Source of the DNA: Lacipirellula limnantheis
GTDB taxonomy: Bacteria > Planctomycetota > Planctomycetia > Pirellulales > Lacipirellulaceae
Reading direction: 5' to 3'
NCBI RefSeq assembly: GCF_007746075.1
Contig: NZ_CP036339.1
Span: forward strand, 5,981,786 to 6,045,785
DNA: 64,000 nucleotides
In this document: positions 32,449 through 44,804 of the stretch, piece by piece
How the letters are laid out: each line of letters begins with the position of its first letter
Position numbering within the stretch: position 1 is the stretch's first letter
Position numbers and translations under genes: made by a program
The notes under the pieces: model-generated
Seen by the model: only the letters and a program-made list of their open reading frames with translations
Database searches by the model: none
Told to the model about the DNA's origin: nothing

Positions 32449-32682
32449 TTGACGGCTCAAGCTGTTTTCCGACTGGCGGGGCGGTTGAAGGCAGGCAAAG
32501 ACGGAGGTCTGCTCAGGCGTGCTATTGCGCGTCGTTCTGAGGAGTGAATGTTTCCCGTAGGCGGCGTCTGGCATTTGCTCCCTTCTTTAGGATAATGCTA
32601 CGACAACTTTCGTTGGTACGGCACGCCATCACAAGTGCCCTCGCCCGCCGATCACAGGTATTATCAATCTATAGAGGTCCTG

Positions 32683-35400
<2,718 letters not shown>

Positions 35401-35496
35401 GAATGAAGGCAGGATCTTTGCTATCACTACGGCCTTCCAGCAAGAAGAGTAAAAGGCCAACTGAGGCAGTCCTGAGTTTACAGACAGTCGGATCTC

Positions 35497-35646
35497 TTAT
35501 TTTGGCGGCTTGTTGAGGGTATCGAACGGTGCTGGGGTTCGGTATCCGATCGTGGAATGCTTGCGTTCGAGATTGTAGTAGGCCAGGTAGGGTCGGATGG
35601 CCGCTAGCGCCGCTCGATCTGCAGGTCGTCGGTAGTCGAAGTCGTG
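35497..35646 (-). mobile_element. IS3-family transposase C-terminal fragment
   Basis: The minus strand reads PADRAALAAIRPYLAYYNLE then RKHSTIGYRTPAPFD and stops at TAA (35497-35499). It is the end of an IS3-type integrase core of a different lineage from the intact element at 57 kb. Its upstream part has been replaced by the integrase-tail relic. Confidence 0.7.
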
Positions 35647-35790
35647 TCAGTATGTGACAGTGAAAGACGTGTCGCGAAGTCCGCGCGATGCCCAGAAGCT
35701 ACCGGCGTGACTATGTCTCGATGCAAGTCGTGGAGTGTACAAGAGATCGGAGAATCGTCCTCCCCGTTCGATGCGCGCTGGGGATGCTGT
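35647..35790 (-). pseudogene. second integrase-tail relic, related to 14677-14957
   Basis: The minus strand reads NGEDDSPISCTLHDLHRDIV and VASGHRADFAT, which aligns with NGANEIPISLDDNDLHAEPT and VALGYRASDIT in the relic at 14677-15030. The nucleotide match includes the CCCCGTTCGAT that begins the att-like motif. It is a separate, older remnant of the same kind of integrase gene. Confidence 0.5.
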
Positions 35791-35879
35791 GCACACGCGG
35801 TACGCTAACTGACGAAGCGACGAAGCTCAAACCTTCGTGACCCTCTGCTGGTTCGACTCCTGCAGGTGCTTCCGAACGA

Positions 35880-35953
35880 GGCCCAGTGGGCTAGCGGTAG
35901 CGGTCGCCACGCTCTCACTGTGGAGAACGCGGGCTCGAATCCTGCCTAGGTTG
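35880..35953 (+). tRNA. tRNA-Glu(CTC), diverged or pseudo
   Basis: The 74 bases fold as a full cloverleaf. The acceptor is GGCCCAG/CTAGGTT with one mismatch and two G-T pairs, the D stem GGCT/GGTC, and the anticodon stem CCACG/TGTGG with loop CTCTCAC, giving anticodon CTC at 35914-35916. The T arm is GCGGG-CTCGAAT-CCTGC. Position 54 is C instead of T and no CCA is encoded. The weak acceptor and C54 suggest a diverged or inactive gene. It stands beside integrase remains, which often use tRNA genes as target. Confidence 0.55.
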
Positions 35954-36000
35954 TTTCGAGGGTCGACGTGCACTGGCAAGCCAAATGAGGCGCACCTTCA

Positions 36001-36029
36001 GAATGCAAGTTCACAAAAATCTTGCATTC
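36001..36029. terminator. hairpin between tRNA-like gene and DUF1080 gene
   Basis: GAATGCAAG (36001-36009) and CTTGCATTC (36021-36029) form a perfect 9-bp stem with an 11-base loop, 39 bases downstream of the DUF1080 stop. There is no T run in either direction, so it is a possible but not a typical terminator. Confidence 0.4.
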
Positions 36030-36067
36030 CACGCGGACTAATAAACCAAGGCAACATCAGACAATGA

Positions 36068-37075
36068 TCACTTCGCGACAACCCAGATATTGCGGAAAGC
36101 GACGGGGTTGCCATGATCCTGCAAGAAGACTGAATCTGGTCCAGGACCTTCGGGGTGGCAGCCCGGCGTCCCATGAGGAAGCTCAATGTCTTTATGGATG
36201 ACCACGCCGTTGTGCTTGATCGTCGCCCGTGCGTTCTTCGTCTTGTTGCCCTTCTCGTCATAACGAGCGGCAGTAAAGTCGATATCATACGTTTGCCACG
36301 AAAGTGGCGGGAAGCACATGTTGACTGCCGGTCTCGCGATCGAATAAATCCCCCCGCATTCATTTTCCTCGCCTTCCAGGCCAAAAGAATCGAGCACTTG
36401 GCATTCGTAGCGGCTCTGGACGTAGACGCCGCTGTTGCCACGGCCTTGGCCTCGGGCGGTTGGCATGAAGGGCGTCCGGAACTCGACATGCAGCAAGTGG
36501 TCGCCAAACTTTTCCTTGGACGACGCATTGGTGGGGCCGAGCAGATTCTTCTCGACAAGCTTCCCATTCTCCCATGCATCGGTATTGGCGCCGTCGAACA
36601 ACACGACTGACCCCTTTGGCGGCCGAGCGCCCAAGGTGGGACTTTTCCGTTCGACCTTCTTCAACTCAGCGACCGTGCTGCCGTCACGCCGAATGCTGAA
36701 GGCGCCGTTCTGGAGGATCGCGGTGGTATTCTCCGACGCATCGGGGTTCTCCGGATGGAACTGAATCTGCCCGTCGTTCAGCTCACCTTCGCCACGATGC
36801 TGATCGCCCCCCCGAGACCAACCGTCGCCCGGCAGTCCGTCGAGATAGGCAACGGCCCGAAACTTCCCGTCCCCCAGCGCAATGACTTGGACAGCGATCT
36901 TTCTCTTGCCTTCATTGGAATTGAGCTCGCCGACATACTCGCCTTGTAGTTCGTAGTCCGCGCCAGCGTCGTCTGGTTGCGTGAAGGCGACGTTCTCGGG
37001 TTCGGCGGCTGTGAGGCTTGCAGCCATTGCAACGAGGCAGAGCAGTGACAATACGGTTGCAGTAACGCGGCGCAT
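36068..37075 (-). CDS. secreted DUF1080 (3-keto-disaccharide hydrolase family) protein
   Basis: The 335-residue protein starts at ATG 37075 after GGAG and has a signal peptide (residues 1-24, ending LTAAEPE). An N-terminal beta domain (about 30-140) is followed by the DUF1080 jelly roll beginning GSVVLFDGANTDAWEN, with the conserved LLHVEFRTPFMPTARGQGRG, NSGVYVQSRYECQVLDSFG and HPEGPGPDSVFLQDHGNPVAFRNIW. These proteins are very numerous in planctomycetes and some cleave 3-keto glycosides. It should work in the periplasm on a sugar substrate. No operon partner is adjacent. Confidence 0.9.
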   Translation of the reverse strand: MRRVTATVLSLLCLVAMAASLTAAEPENVAFTQPDDAGADYELQGEYVGELNSNEGKRKIAVQVIALGDGKFRAVAYLDGLPGDGWSRGGDQHRGEGELNDGQIQFHPENPDASENTTAILQNGAFSIRRDGSTVAELKKVERKSPTLGARPPKGSVVLFDGANTDAWENGKLVEKNLLGPTNASSKEKFGDHLLHVEFRTPFMPTARGQGRGNSGVYVQSRYECQVLDSFGLEGEENECGGIYSIARPAVNMCFPPLSWQTYDIDFTAARYDEKGNKTKNARATIKHNGVVIHKDIELPHGTPGCHPEGPGPDSVFLQDHGNPVAFRNIWVVAK

Positions 37076-37343
37076 AGCAATCTCCGGGCGAATTCGTTTG
37101 AGTGCGGGCGTCATTTTGGCCCAGAACGGAGAATGCCGCAAGCAGCGACTGCTGTGAAGACCCCTGGTTTACTGGGAAGCCAGTGCGCAATGGCGATGGA
37201 CCCCGCGGCCATGCTTTCGTCACTCCGATAGACATTCTCGGAACTTACGGTTGCATGCCGGCGAAATTGCCGATTGCGAACCCGCACCTCCGGACTTTCG
37301 TCACGGGTAGCGGCGCACGAATGGGTATCAGCTCCCGACATCC

Positions 37344-37570
37344 GAGTAGGTTAATTTCAGGCGGCGCATATGGTGGGAGGTCCTGCGAGCCAGGAGTTCC
37401 CGCGCGGCCAAGGAGCTCGACGGCGGGGCCCGGTGCGCACGGCTCAGGAGCCAAGCGCGCCGCTGCTGGCACGGATCAAGAACTGGCAAAATGACGAGTC
37501 GGAAGTCGTGCTGCCGCGGAGCGAGATGGCCGCGGCAATCGGAAACGCACTCAACCAGGCGGCTGGCGCC
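37344..37570 (+). mobile_element. IS66-family transposase fragment
   Basis: The frame reads APLLARIKNWQNDESEVVLP followed by RSEMAAAIGNALNQ, the segment LPKSPMAEAIGYALNQ of IS66 transposases. Both ends are missing. The bases 37076-37343 hold no recognisable gene. Confidence 0.7.
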
Positions 37571-37589
37571 GAGGCGAGGGTTCGACGAC

Positions 37590-38903
37590 TCATCGGTTGG
37601 CGCGGACGGTGAAACGCTTCGAACTGGGCGTCTTTGACGGCGATGCGTAGGTCACGAATCCGCCGTGGACCAATAGGGCAAGCTGCTGCACGGCCTGCCG
37701 CATGTAGCCCACGTGAGCGACGAGTTCAGCGCAGATCAACTCCGCCCGCTCGGGCGACGCTGAAATTCGACGGACGCTCGTGTTGAGCAGATCGGCCCCT
37801 GGCTCTAACGCGTCAGCAATCTGCTCCAGTGGCTTCGTGATGTTGCTGGTTAGCGCCACGGCCAGGATGCAGGCGACCCCCAGCGCGGCGCCCGATCCGA
37901 CGAGCGCGAGATTGCGCCGTACGACATGATCTCGCACTCGAATCTCTAAGAGTGTCTGCAACTCCCCAACGACATTGTCCCAGAGCGTAAAGCTCGCGTC
38001 GCGAGCCATGAGGCCAGCATCGACAAATGCCTTCGGGGCAATGTCGACCGAGTCATCGACGGCCATCTTACGGATAAGGGCAATGAATTCGGCGGACTTC
38101 CATTGAAAGTCGTCCTTCGTAAGACCAACCCCTCGAGCCAACGTCGGGCTCACGCCGTAAAAATTCGCATCCTCGACCAAGCTGGTCTGCAAGGCTCCCA
38201 TGATCCGGGTTAGGTCGGCTTCTTCCAACAACGCAGCGTAGACTGCCATCTGCACCCGTTCGCTCGCATTGAGTCGGTCGGACTGCAGTAAACGTCGGCC
38301 GTCGGCAATTGTCCGTGCCATACGATCCTGCATTTGCGGCAGCGTTAGCAGGGTCACGTCCATCAGGTAGTAACTGTCGAGATCAGGATCAAGTATCAGG
38401 TTGGAGGTATCCCCGGCATGCGTGATGGTCTCCCTTAGCGAAGCCACCAGCTTGTCGAGCGACTCGCTGCGTTGAAGATCATTTGTCTGCGGCGGTATGG
38501 CGACAATCGACTGCCATTGCTCGTTGAGCAACTTTGCCGTGAGATGCGCGCGGTTCCTTTTGGACAGCCCTTCGTCTGTGAACTGCAAGTGGACGGCCAG
38601 CTGACGGTCGATGGGCGTCAGCGCAGCGAATCCCGCATTAACTTCAGCAGCGAGTTCGTCGCGTTGCCGCGACGCTTCCGAATCGTTTGCGTAGTCTGAT
38701 AGCAGTTGGTATCGCTGGACGGCGTTCAGAAGCCGTTCTAGCGGGCGCTGGTAGGCAATTCCAGCCAGTTCCAAGTTACTAAACCGAATCTGAGCGTTAA
38801 GACTCGAGACGACGAAATACGTTAGAACGACGATCGGCAGCGAAAAGGAAGCTGCAACCAAGCCAATCTTCTGTCCCAAGGAGAGATATCGTCGCCGTGA
38901 CAT
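37590..38903 (-). CDS. membrane receptor-like protein without signalling domain
   Basis: The 437-residue protein has two membrane helices (about 13-34 and 328-350) around a helical extracytoplasmic domain of about 290 residues. The latter contains LILDPDLDSYYLMDVTLLTLPQMQDRM, the pattern seen in sensor domains of chemoreceptors and histidine kinases. After the second helix comes a short HAMP-like stretch, then ELICAELVAHVGYMRQAVQQ, and the chain ends. No kinase, cyclase or methyl-accepting domain follows. It is either a receptor subunit that signals through a partner or the remaining front part of a longer receptor. Confidence 0.75.
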   Translation of the reverse strand: MSRRRYLSLGQKIGLVAASFSLPIVVLTYFVVSSLNAQIRFSNLELAGIAYQRPLERLLNAVQRYQLLSDYANDSEASRQRDELAAEVNAGFAALTPIDRQLAVHLQFTDEGLSKRNRAHLTAKLLNEQWQSIVAIPPQTNDLQRSESLDKLVASLRETITHAGDTSNLILDPDLDSYYLMDVTLLTLPQMQDRMARTIADGRRLLQSDRLNASERVQMAVYAALLEEADLTRIMGALQTSLVEDANFYGVSPTLARGVGLTKDDFQWKSAEFIALIRKMAVDDSVDIAPKAFVDAGLMARDASFTLWDNVVGELQTLLEIRVRDHVVRRNLALVGSGAALGVACILAVALTSNITKPLEQIADALEPGADLLNTSVRRISASPERAELICAELVAHVGYMRQAVQQLALLVHGGFVTYASPSKTPSSKRFTVRANR

Positions 38904-39431
38904 TTGTGGACCTTCAAGAACCGATCATGGAGTGAAAATCGTCAATAGCTGAATTTCAACGCCCTAAATGGCGTCGTGGCGGTTACCTAGGGAGGTCTAC
39001 CTCACGAATGTGAACCGACTTTGGCGGGGAACGCCATGTGAGGGAAAATTGCGGAGTTTCGTCGGGGGTTCGCTCAAACTAATTCGCTGTTGGGACGTTC
39101 TGGCGGAGGATTCCACCACAATTGGAACGTCGTGGTCGGGGCCTCGAGTCGTGCTGATGGGCGAGTGGCCCTGGGCCGATGGATCGTGGCCGATTCCCGG
39201 CGTATCGATCTCTACACTCGGAGAACTTCGGGACAACGTCGCAATGCCGCCATTCCTCGTTACTGGTAAATGATCTTGCCACTCTCGGCCTGGCGCAATC
39301 GCCCGCTGGGCGAGATTCCTTACCTGATTCTTGACGCCCGTTATGATCCGCCACGCTGGAGCCATCGTCTCCTGCGCCGTGCTAATTGCCATCGGCGAGA
39401 CGACCGAAAGTGCGCGCGACATTGTGGGGTC
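38904..39431. other. intergenic, no supported gene
   Basis: No motif, repeat or RNA gene is recognisable; open frames here overlap each other and look like chance. Confidence 0.4.
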
Positions 39432-39693
39432 AGCGTGTCGGCGTGAAGACGCTGTTCATCAAGCCAGGCAGTCTGTGGGAAAATAGCCACACAGAAGTTT
39501 TGACGGCAAGCTGCTTGACGAACTGCTGGCGCGCGAGCAATTCGAAACGCTGCTCGAGGCGAAGGTCTTCATCCAGCGGTGGCGAAGGCGCTTCAACGCG
39601 ATTCGGCCTCACAAATCGCTGGGCTATCGCGCTTCGGCGCCAGAAACGATCCAGCCTGCTGGCGTTAGGACAAGCTCAACCCTAACCTATTGA
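39432..39693 (+). mobile_element. IS3-family transposase fragment (frame-shifted)
   Basis: TLFIKPGSLWENSHTE, a frameshift, then FDGKLLDELLAREQFETLLE, VFIQRWRRRFNAIRPHKSLG and YRASAPET, ending at TGA 39691-39693. It is the last third of an IS3 transposase of the type with SFNGKLRDELLN. The stop lies 57 bases before the next gene start. Confidence 0.75.
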
Positions 39694-39750
39694 TTGGTTC
39701 CCTACCCCGGGGGCAGGTCAACCAAACTTCCGATCTGAGGGGCGACTGTG

Positions 39751-42700
39751 ATGGTGCATCAGCGAATTGGGCGAACTGTCGGCGCGGTGGTGATCACTCT
39801 GAGTTGGGCTGCTGTTGGTCGCGCTGTAAACAACTACATTTTTAACGCGCCTCCCTCGGCGATAGGGCAGTACAACTGGCTGGGCAACAGCAACTGGTAC
39901 TTGGAAGCAGTTGGCGCCAGCGGTGTTCCAAATACGCTTCTCGAGTCGGCAGAGTTTCAACAGTATCCTGGCTCCCAGGTGAATGAATCCACAAGCGTCG
40001 GCCTCGGGGCGTCTTTTCCTCTTCACAGCATGAAGAGTAAGGCGCTATTCAACATCGGCGTATCAAGTAACACTCCCGACGTTACCCTAACCATCGACCC
40101 TGGGAACGCGGGCATTGTAGCCCTAGATGTTACGGCTTCGGAACTCAGTTTCAGAGCGACCAGCACGGATAATGCTGGCGATTTATCGGTTGTCGTCAAC
40201 GGTCTCACAGAGATTGAAGGGCGAATGACCATCGGCAGCCGCACCGACTTCGCGGCGTTGGGAGTGACCGTTCTCGATGGCAGGTTGACAGTTGAAGACG
40301 GAACCTACGCTTCGACAACGCTCACGGCCGGGCATGGCAGCGGCGATCTAGGCGAGGTTTACGTGCTTCGTGGCGGCACGCTCAATCTTGCTGACGACCT
40401 CACGATCGGGCGCGCGGGCGAAAGTCGGCTTTCCATACAGTCAGAAGACGACCTGTTTGACGATAGCGTCGTCAACAGCGTCGACACATTTGTGGGATTA
40501 CAGCCGGGTGCGGTGGGCGAAATCGAAGTTGGTCCGCAAGGTCGATGGTTCAATAGCGGCGACGTGTATCTTGGGGGCAGCGATCTCGCCAACGGCGGCG
40601 AAGGAACCCTGCGACTCAATGGAACTTACTTCGCCACGCAATACCCGGCCATGGCTGAAATCGGCGGCAACCTAGAGCTCCGTGACGGGCTGATCTCGCT
40701 TTTCACGGGCGCGGAGCTCACTGTTGGCGGGCAGCTTGAAACTCGCTCCGGCACGCAGCTTGTCATGCAGCATGACGCCGTCTTGCGAGTCAATGCGAAT
40801 CTGCTCGACCTAGCGGGCGGGTCGTTCGATTGGATCGAGGGACAGATCCACTTCACCTCGAAATTCAACGTCGATAGCACCGTTTCACACGCGCCGTTGG
40901 GAAATGCGGTCACGCTCGACGCGGGCGAAGAGACTCCATTCTCAGAAACATGGGTACAGTCGATCGTCGTTGACGGTGAGCTTGGCGTAGGAACGGGGGC
41001 GGGCGGATCGCTGGAAGTCGCGGGCGGCTTTGCGAACAGCGTTTCGGGTCGCATCGGCGGGAACGGCGTCGCGTTACAACCATCGCGGGCGAAGGTCGAT
41101 GGCGGAGAATCAATCTGGGCCATGTCGCAGGACTTGACCATCGGTACGCTTCCCGCCAATCCCGAGGCAAGGCTCGAAATCCTCAATTCCGGCACGGTTA
41201 GCATGCGGAACGCCTTCATCGGCATTTTGGGGTTGAAAGGGGACGTGACGATCAGCGGCGCGGGGTCCGCGCTCGCGAGTACCGACTCAGTCTATCTCGG
41301 CGGCAATGCGAGCCTAGGCGGAGGCCAGGGAACCCTCGCGCTGACCAACAACGGTACGCTCGCCGTCGGCAACAGTGCGAGCGATCAACTCGTTGTGTGG
41401 AATGGCTACGCGGTGACGATGAATCAGTCGGCGATCAATGCCCGCAACTTGGTCGTACGGGGCTCGATCGCGCCGGCGGCCGGCGCGTTCATTCCGGGGC
41501 ACATCAGCGTAGCGGGTACGACGGACGTCGATGGCGGAACGCTGACGCTCTCGGCGCTGAGCTCCAACCTAGTGGCCAGTGGAAATGTGATCGTTCAAAA
41601 CGGCGGGGCGCTCAACGCCTACATTCATGGCGGGATCGGGACGAATGTCGTCGTTGTTGGAATTGGTTCGACCTGGACCACGCCTAATGTCGTGGCATCC
41701 GTTCTCGGCTCTTCGACGACAGGGGTGGGGCGAATTCGCTCGCTCACGCTCAACGCTGGCGGTACGGCCAATCTGACGGCGGGCGTTTCTTTCGCGGCTG
41801 GGGCCAGCGATGGGTTGCAGATGGGAGGGGGGACGCTCAACGCCCCGACGTTCAATGCGGGGACGGTCGGCGTTTCGGGTCGGGGCACGATCAATGCCAG
41901 CTATTCTGGCAGCGGGCAGATCAGTCCCAACGGTGCGCTCACGATTGGCAATGCGGGCTCGCCAGTCGGTTTTGCCACAACAGGCTCGATCAGCGTCTTC
42001 GGCAATTCACTCACGTTGAATGACGCCGATGCCGTAGAACTTGGCCCGACAACGACGCTCGGCATTATTAGCACGGGCGGCGCGTTGATCGCCCCTAACG
42101 GCATCAATCTCGCTCTCGGCGAAACGATCTCGGGCTTCGGCTCGGTGCAGACCGACAATAACGCCGCCGACCGACTTCAGAACTTGGGCGCAATCAACGG
42201 TGCAAGTACCACCAACCGCATTACGCTCGCGGGCTACGTCACTGGCAACGGCAGCTTCACAAACGTCGAGTTCACCGGAACGCTGGAACCCAGCGGCGCC
42301 CTTCCCTCGATACGCACCGGCTTAGTGAGCGGCAGCAATTACAAGTTCACCAGCTCGAGCGAACTGCTGATGGACATTGGCGGGGCAAATCCCGGCTTCG
42401 GCTACGACATCATCTTCAGCACTGGCCAGTTCATTGCCGACGGCGCCTTAAAGGTATCGTTGATCAATGGTTTCACTCCAAGCATTGGGCAGACGTTTGA
42501 TCTCCTTGATTTCGGCACATTGATTGGCACGTTCGATGCGCTGGTTCTGCCGTTGCTGAACCCGGGCTTGGGCTGGGATGTGTCGCAGCTCTACACGCAG
42601 GGCCGAATTACTGTCGCCGCTGAACTTCTCAAGGCCGATTTCGAACAAGACGGTGACGTAGACGCCAACGATCTCGCGCTGTGGCAGAACGGCTTTGGCA

Positions 42701-42951
42701 TTCAAGTTAGCGCCGCCCATGATGAAGGCGACGCCGACGCGAACGGCGCCGTCAACGGAGCGGACTTTCTGATCTGGCAACGACAGTACACGGGGCCTTT
42801 GGCGATGGTGGCCGAAATAACTGTCGTGCCGGAACCGAGCGCATGGTGGCTTTCGGCTCTGTCGATGATTTTTCCCATTACAGGCCGTTACAAGCGCTGT
42901 GCACGCCCAAGCTTGCGATTATTAACACCCCGCACCTGCCGTCTACTGTAG
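39751..42951 (+). CDS. very large secreted beta-helical surface protein with dockerin-like repeats and VPEP tail
   Basis: The 1066-residue protein starts with a signal peptide (to about residue 26, VGRAVNNYIFN). The body has repeated beta-strand blocks typical of autotransporter-like or beta-helical passenger domains, with units such as LTVGGQLETRSGTQL and FIGILGLKGDVTISGAGSAL-like strands. Near the end (about 968-1012) two dockerin-like repeats follow: DFEQDGDVDANDLALWQ and DADANGAVNGADFLIWQ. The tail is VPEPSAWWLSALSMIF followed by basic residues, a sorting signal longer than usual. GAGGGG lies before the start, and GTG 39748 is an alternative. It is probably displayed on the cell surface; the function of such proteins is unknown. 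Confidence 0.85.
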   Translation: MVHQRIGRTVGAVVITLSWAAVGRAVNNYIFNAPPSAIGQYNWLGNSNWYLEAVGASGVPNTLLESAEFQQYPGSQVNESTSVGLGASFPLHSMKSKALFNIGVSSNTPDVTLTIDPGNAGIVALDVTASELSFRATSTDNAGDLSVVVNGLTEIEGRMTIGSRTDFAALGVTVLDGRLTVEDGTYASTTLTAGHGSGDLGEVYVLRGGTLNLADDLTIGRAGESRLSIQSEDDLFDDSVVNSVDTFVGLQPGAVGEIEVGPQGRWFNSGDVYLGGSDLANGGEGTLRLNGTYFATQYPAMAEIGGNLELRDGLISLFTGAELTVGGQLETRSGTQLVMQHDAVLRVNANLLDLAGGSFDWIEGQIHFTSKFNVDSTVSHAPLGNAVTLDAGEETPFSETWVQSIVVDGELGVGTGAGGSLEVAGGFANSVSGRIGGNGVALQPSRAKVDGGESIWAMSQDLTIGTLPANPEARLEILNSGTVSMRNAFIGILGLKGDVTISGAGSALASTDSVYLGGNASLGGGQGTLALTNNGTLAVGNSASDQLVVWNGYAVTMNQSAINARNLVVRGSIAPAAGAFIPGHISVAGTTDVDGGTLTLSALSSNLVASGNVIVQNGGALNAYIHGGIGTNVVVVGIGSTWTTPNVVASVLGSSTTGVGRIRSLTLNAGGTANLTAGVSFAAGASDGLQMGGGTLNAPTFNAGTVGVSGRGTINASYSGSGQISPNGALTIGNAGSPVGFATTGSISVFGNSLTLNDADAVELGPTTTLGIISTGGALIAPNGINLALGETISGFGSVQTDNNAADRLQNLGAINGASTTNRITLAGYVTGNGSFTNVEFTGTLEPSGALPSIRTGLVSGSNYKFTSSSELLMDIGGANPGFGYDIIFSTGQFIADGALKVSLINGFTPSIGQTFDLLDFGTLIGTFDALVLPLLNPGLGWDVSQLYTQGRITVAAELLKADFEQDGDVDANDLALWQNGFGIQVSAAHDEGDADANGAVNGADFLIWQRQYTGPLAMVAEITVVPEPSAWWLSALSMIFPITGRYKRCARPSLRLLTPRTCRLL

Positions 42952-43113
42952 CGCCTAGTTTGCTGCCTGAGTTGTTAGAAGGGTGTTGACCGAGCAGCGC
43001 TCGGCCAATTTGGCCCGACTGCATGAGCGCCTGTTTGCCTGAATCGGACTCGCCGCTTGGGACACCTGCGGAGTTTCCAAGCTCAAGGACATCACTCAAG
43101 TAGAAGATCCTTT

Positions 43114-43521
43114 TTAGGATTTTTTGGCGTTATCCGTTTCCGCTTGCTGTTTCTGCGCGCGGTTCCGAACGGCTTCAATGGATTGAAAACCGTTGCCGAT
43201 AGCCTCGAAACGAACGACGTAGTTGCACCCCAATTCGACGCCGTGGAACCGCTGCGCATGGCGGGTTGACAGAAAGTCATAAGAACTCTTGCGGCCGATT
43301 GCCACGGGGCGAACGCTCCGGTTATTGTCGATCGACGGTGCGCCGTTCGCGCAGCAGCGAACAAGTCCGTCCCAACTCGGCAGCATGTACTGCAACGCTT
43401 GGCCGATGGGACTCTCGGGCAGCACGCTCCGCTCGATGGCTTGGAGCCACTGGCGAAACTCGGCGAGCAAGGGCAATGCATGTTGTTGTCGCAGGTCCGA
43501 ACGCTGACCATGCCAGGCCAT
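43114..43521 (-). mobile_element. IS66-family transposase fragment
   Basis: The minus strand reads LPLLAEFRQWLQAIERSVLP, then ESPIGQALQYMLPSWDGLVR and GAPSIDNNRSVRPVAIGRKS, the C-terminal region of the IS66 transposase; the continuation after this has no match. The neighbouring bases 42952-43113 and 43522-43878 show no other gene. Confidence 0.75.
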
Positions 43522-43878
43522 CGGCGGGGAGTCGCTGGATCTGCGTGCGTGAAAGGTTCAGCTCGTTAGCGGCGGCGCCGCGGTCCCCCGACCCTTCGAG
43601 CCCCTACGCGGCCGATTAAGGACCTGGTTTTGGAGGGCGCCTGCGACGTCTAGTTGCCCCGCTTCTTCGCGCGAGCAGGCGGCGTAAGAGAAACGTCGGC
43701 TGCAGGAATGAGTCTGACCGGCGCGTTGGCTCGACGGTAAGCGCAGTTAGTATATGATGCAGCATACGCCGGCGAGCCCCGCTTCGATCTAGACATCGAC
43801 ATAGACGATGCCGGGATTGCATCACGAGAAACGAATCCTGCGCGAGAAATTCTGTCAAACATTCGAGGGACAAGTCAA

Positions 43879-44760
43879 ATGCGTTGGCAAGGCGGAAAGC
43901 AAAGCGAGAACTTGGAAGATCGTCGGCGGATGAGCCCTCGCACGGTGGCGATCAGCGGGTTTGGGATGTTGATCCTGCTGGTGATCGGCGCTTTAATGGG
44001 CGTCGACCCGCAGCGACTTCAGCAACTGATCGGCGACGCGCCGGGCGCTGCGCCGGGCGGCGGCGGCGGCGGGCCGGCCGTTGAGAGAGAGCTGACTGCC
44101 GAAGAGATGCGCAGCCGTGATTTCATCGCCACGATTCTCGCCTACACCGAGGAAGTCTGGGGGGACCAGTTCCGTCGCGCAGGCGAGACCTACGCCCCGC
44201 CAAAATTGGTCCTTTTCGCTGATGCCGTGCAGACTGGTTGCGGAAACGCCCCGTCCGCGGTGGGTCCCTTCTATTGCCCGGTCGACAAGACCGTATACCT
44301 CGACCCGACTTTTTTTGACGAACTCGAACAGAAAATGGGGGGCTCGAAGGCCGAGTTCTCTCAGGCTTACGTCATCGCCCATGAGATCGGCCACCATGTG
44401 CAGAACCTGCTCGGCTACAGCGCGCTGGTCGACCAGAAGCGCCGGACATCGTCCAGGGAGGAGTTCAATCGCTGGTCAGTGCGACTGGAGCTTCAGGCTG
44501 ATTACCTGGCGGGCGTTTGGGCCCATTACGGCCAACAGAAATTTGCTTTCATCGAGCCGGGCGACGTGGCAGCAGCCATGCAGTCGGCCAAGGCGATCGG
44601 TGACGACCGCATCCAGAAGAATTCACGCGGGTTCACTTCTCCTGAGAGTTACACGCACGGCACCTCGACGCAGCGCACCAAATGGTTCCGTCTCGGCTTG
44701 CAATCCGGCGACCTTAGCAGCATGAAGGAACTTTTTGAAATGCCCTATGAACAATTGTGA
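43879..44760 (+). CDS. ypfJ: YpfJ-type neutral zinc metallopeptidase
   Basis: The 293-residue protein has one N-terminal membrane helix (about 22-40), a Gly/Pro linker, and a peptidase domain with the zinc-binding motif VIAHEIGHHVQN near residue 167. It also has AVGPFYCPVDKTVYLDPTFF and QADYLAGVWAHY, all standard in this family. No ribosome binding site is obvious; the frame starts MRWQGGKQSENLEDRR, which fits the family start. The catalytic domain should face the periplasm. The physiological substrate of the family is unknown. The PDZ protein gene begins 44 bases later on the same strand. Confidence 0.9.
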   Translation: MRWQGGKQSENLEDRRRMSPRTVAISGFGMLILLVIGALMGVDPQRLQQLIGDAPGAAPGGGGGGPAVERELTAEEMRSRDFIATILAYTEEVWGDQFRRAGETYAPPKLVLFADAVQTGCGNAPSAVGPFYCPVDKTVYLDPTFFDELEQKMGGSKAEFSQAYVIAHEIGHHVQNLLGYSALVDQKRRTSSREEFNRWSVRLELQADYLAGVWAHYGQQKFAFIEPGDVAAAMQSAKAIGDDRIQKNSRGFTSPESYTHGTSTQRTKWFRLGLQSGDLSSMKELFEMPYEQL

Positions 44761-44804
44761 ATTCCTTCGGCAGTATTCTCGTTCCCTGACCCTACAAAGA
44801 GAAA

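Noticed and set aside
35795..35871. possible tRNA-Leu(CAA) upstream of the tRNA-Glu
   Set aside because: Anticodon and T arms can be drawn, but the acceptor and D arm do not pair; treated only as a hint of tRNA debris.
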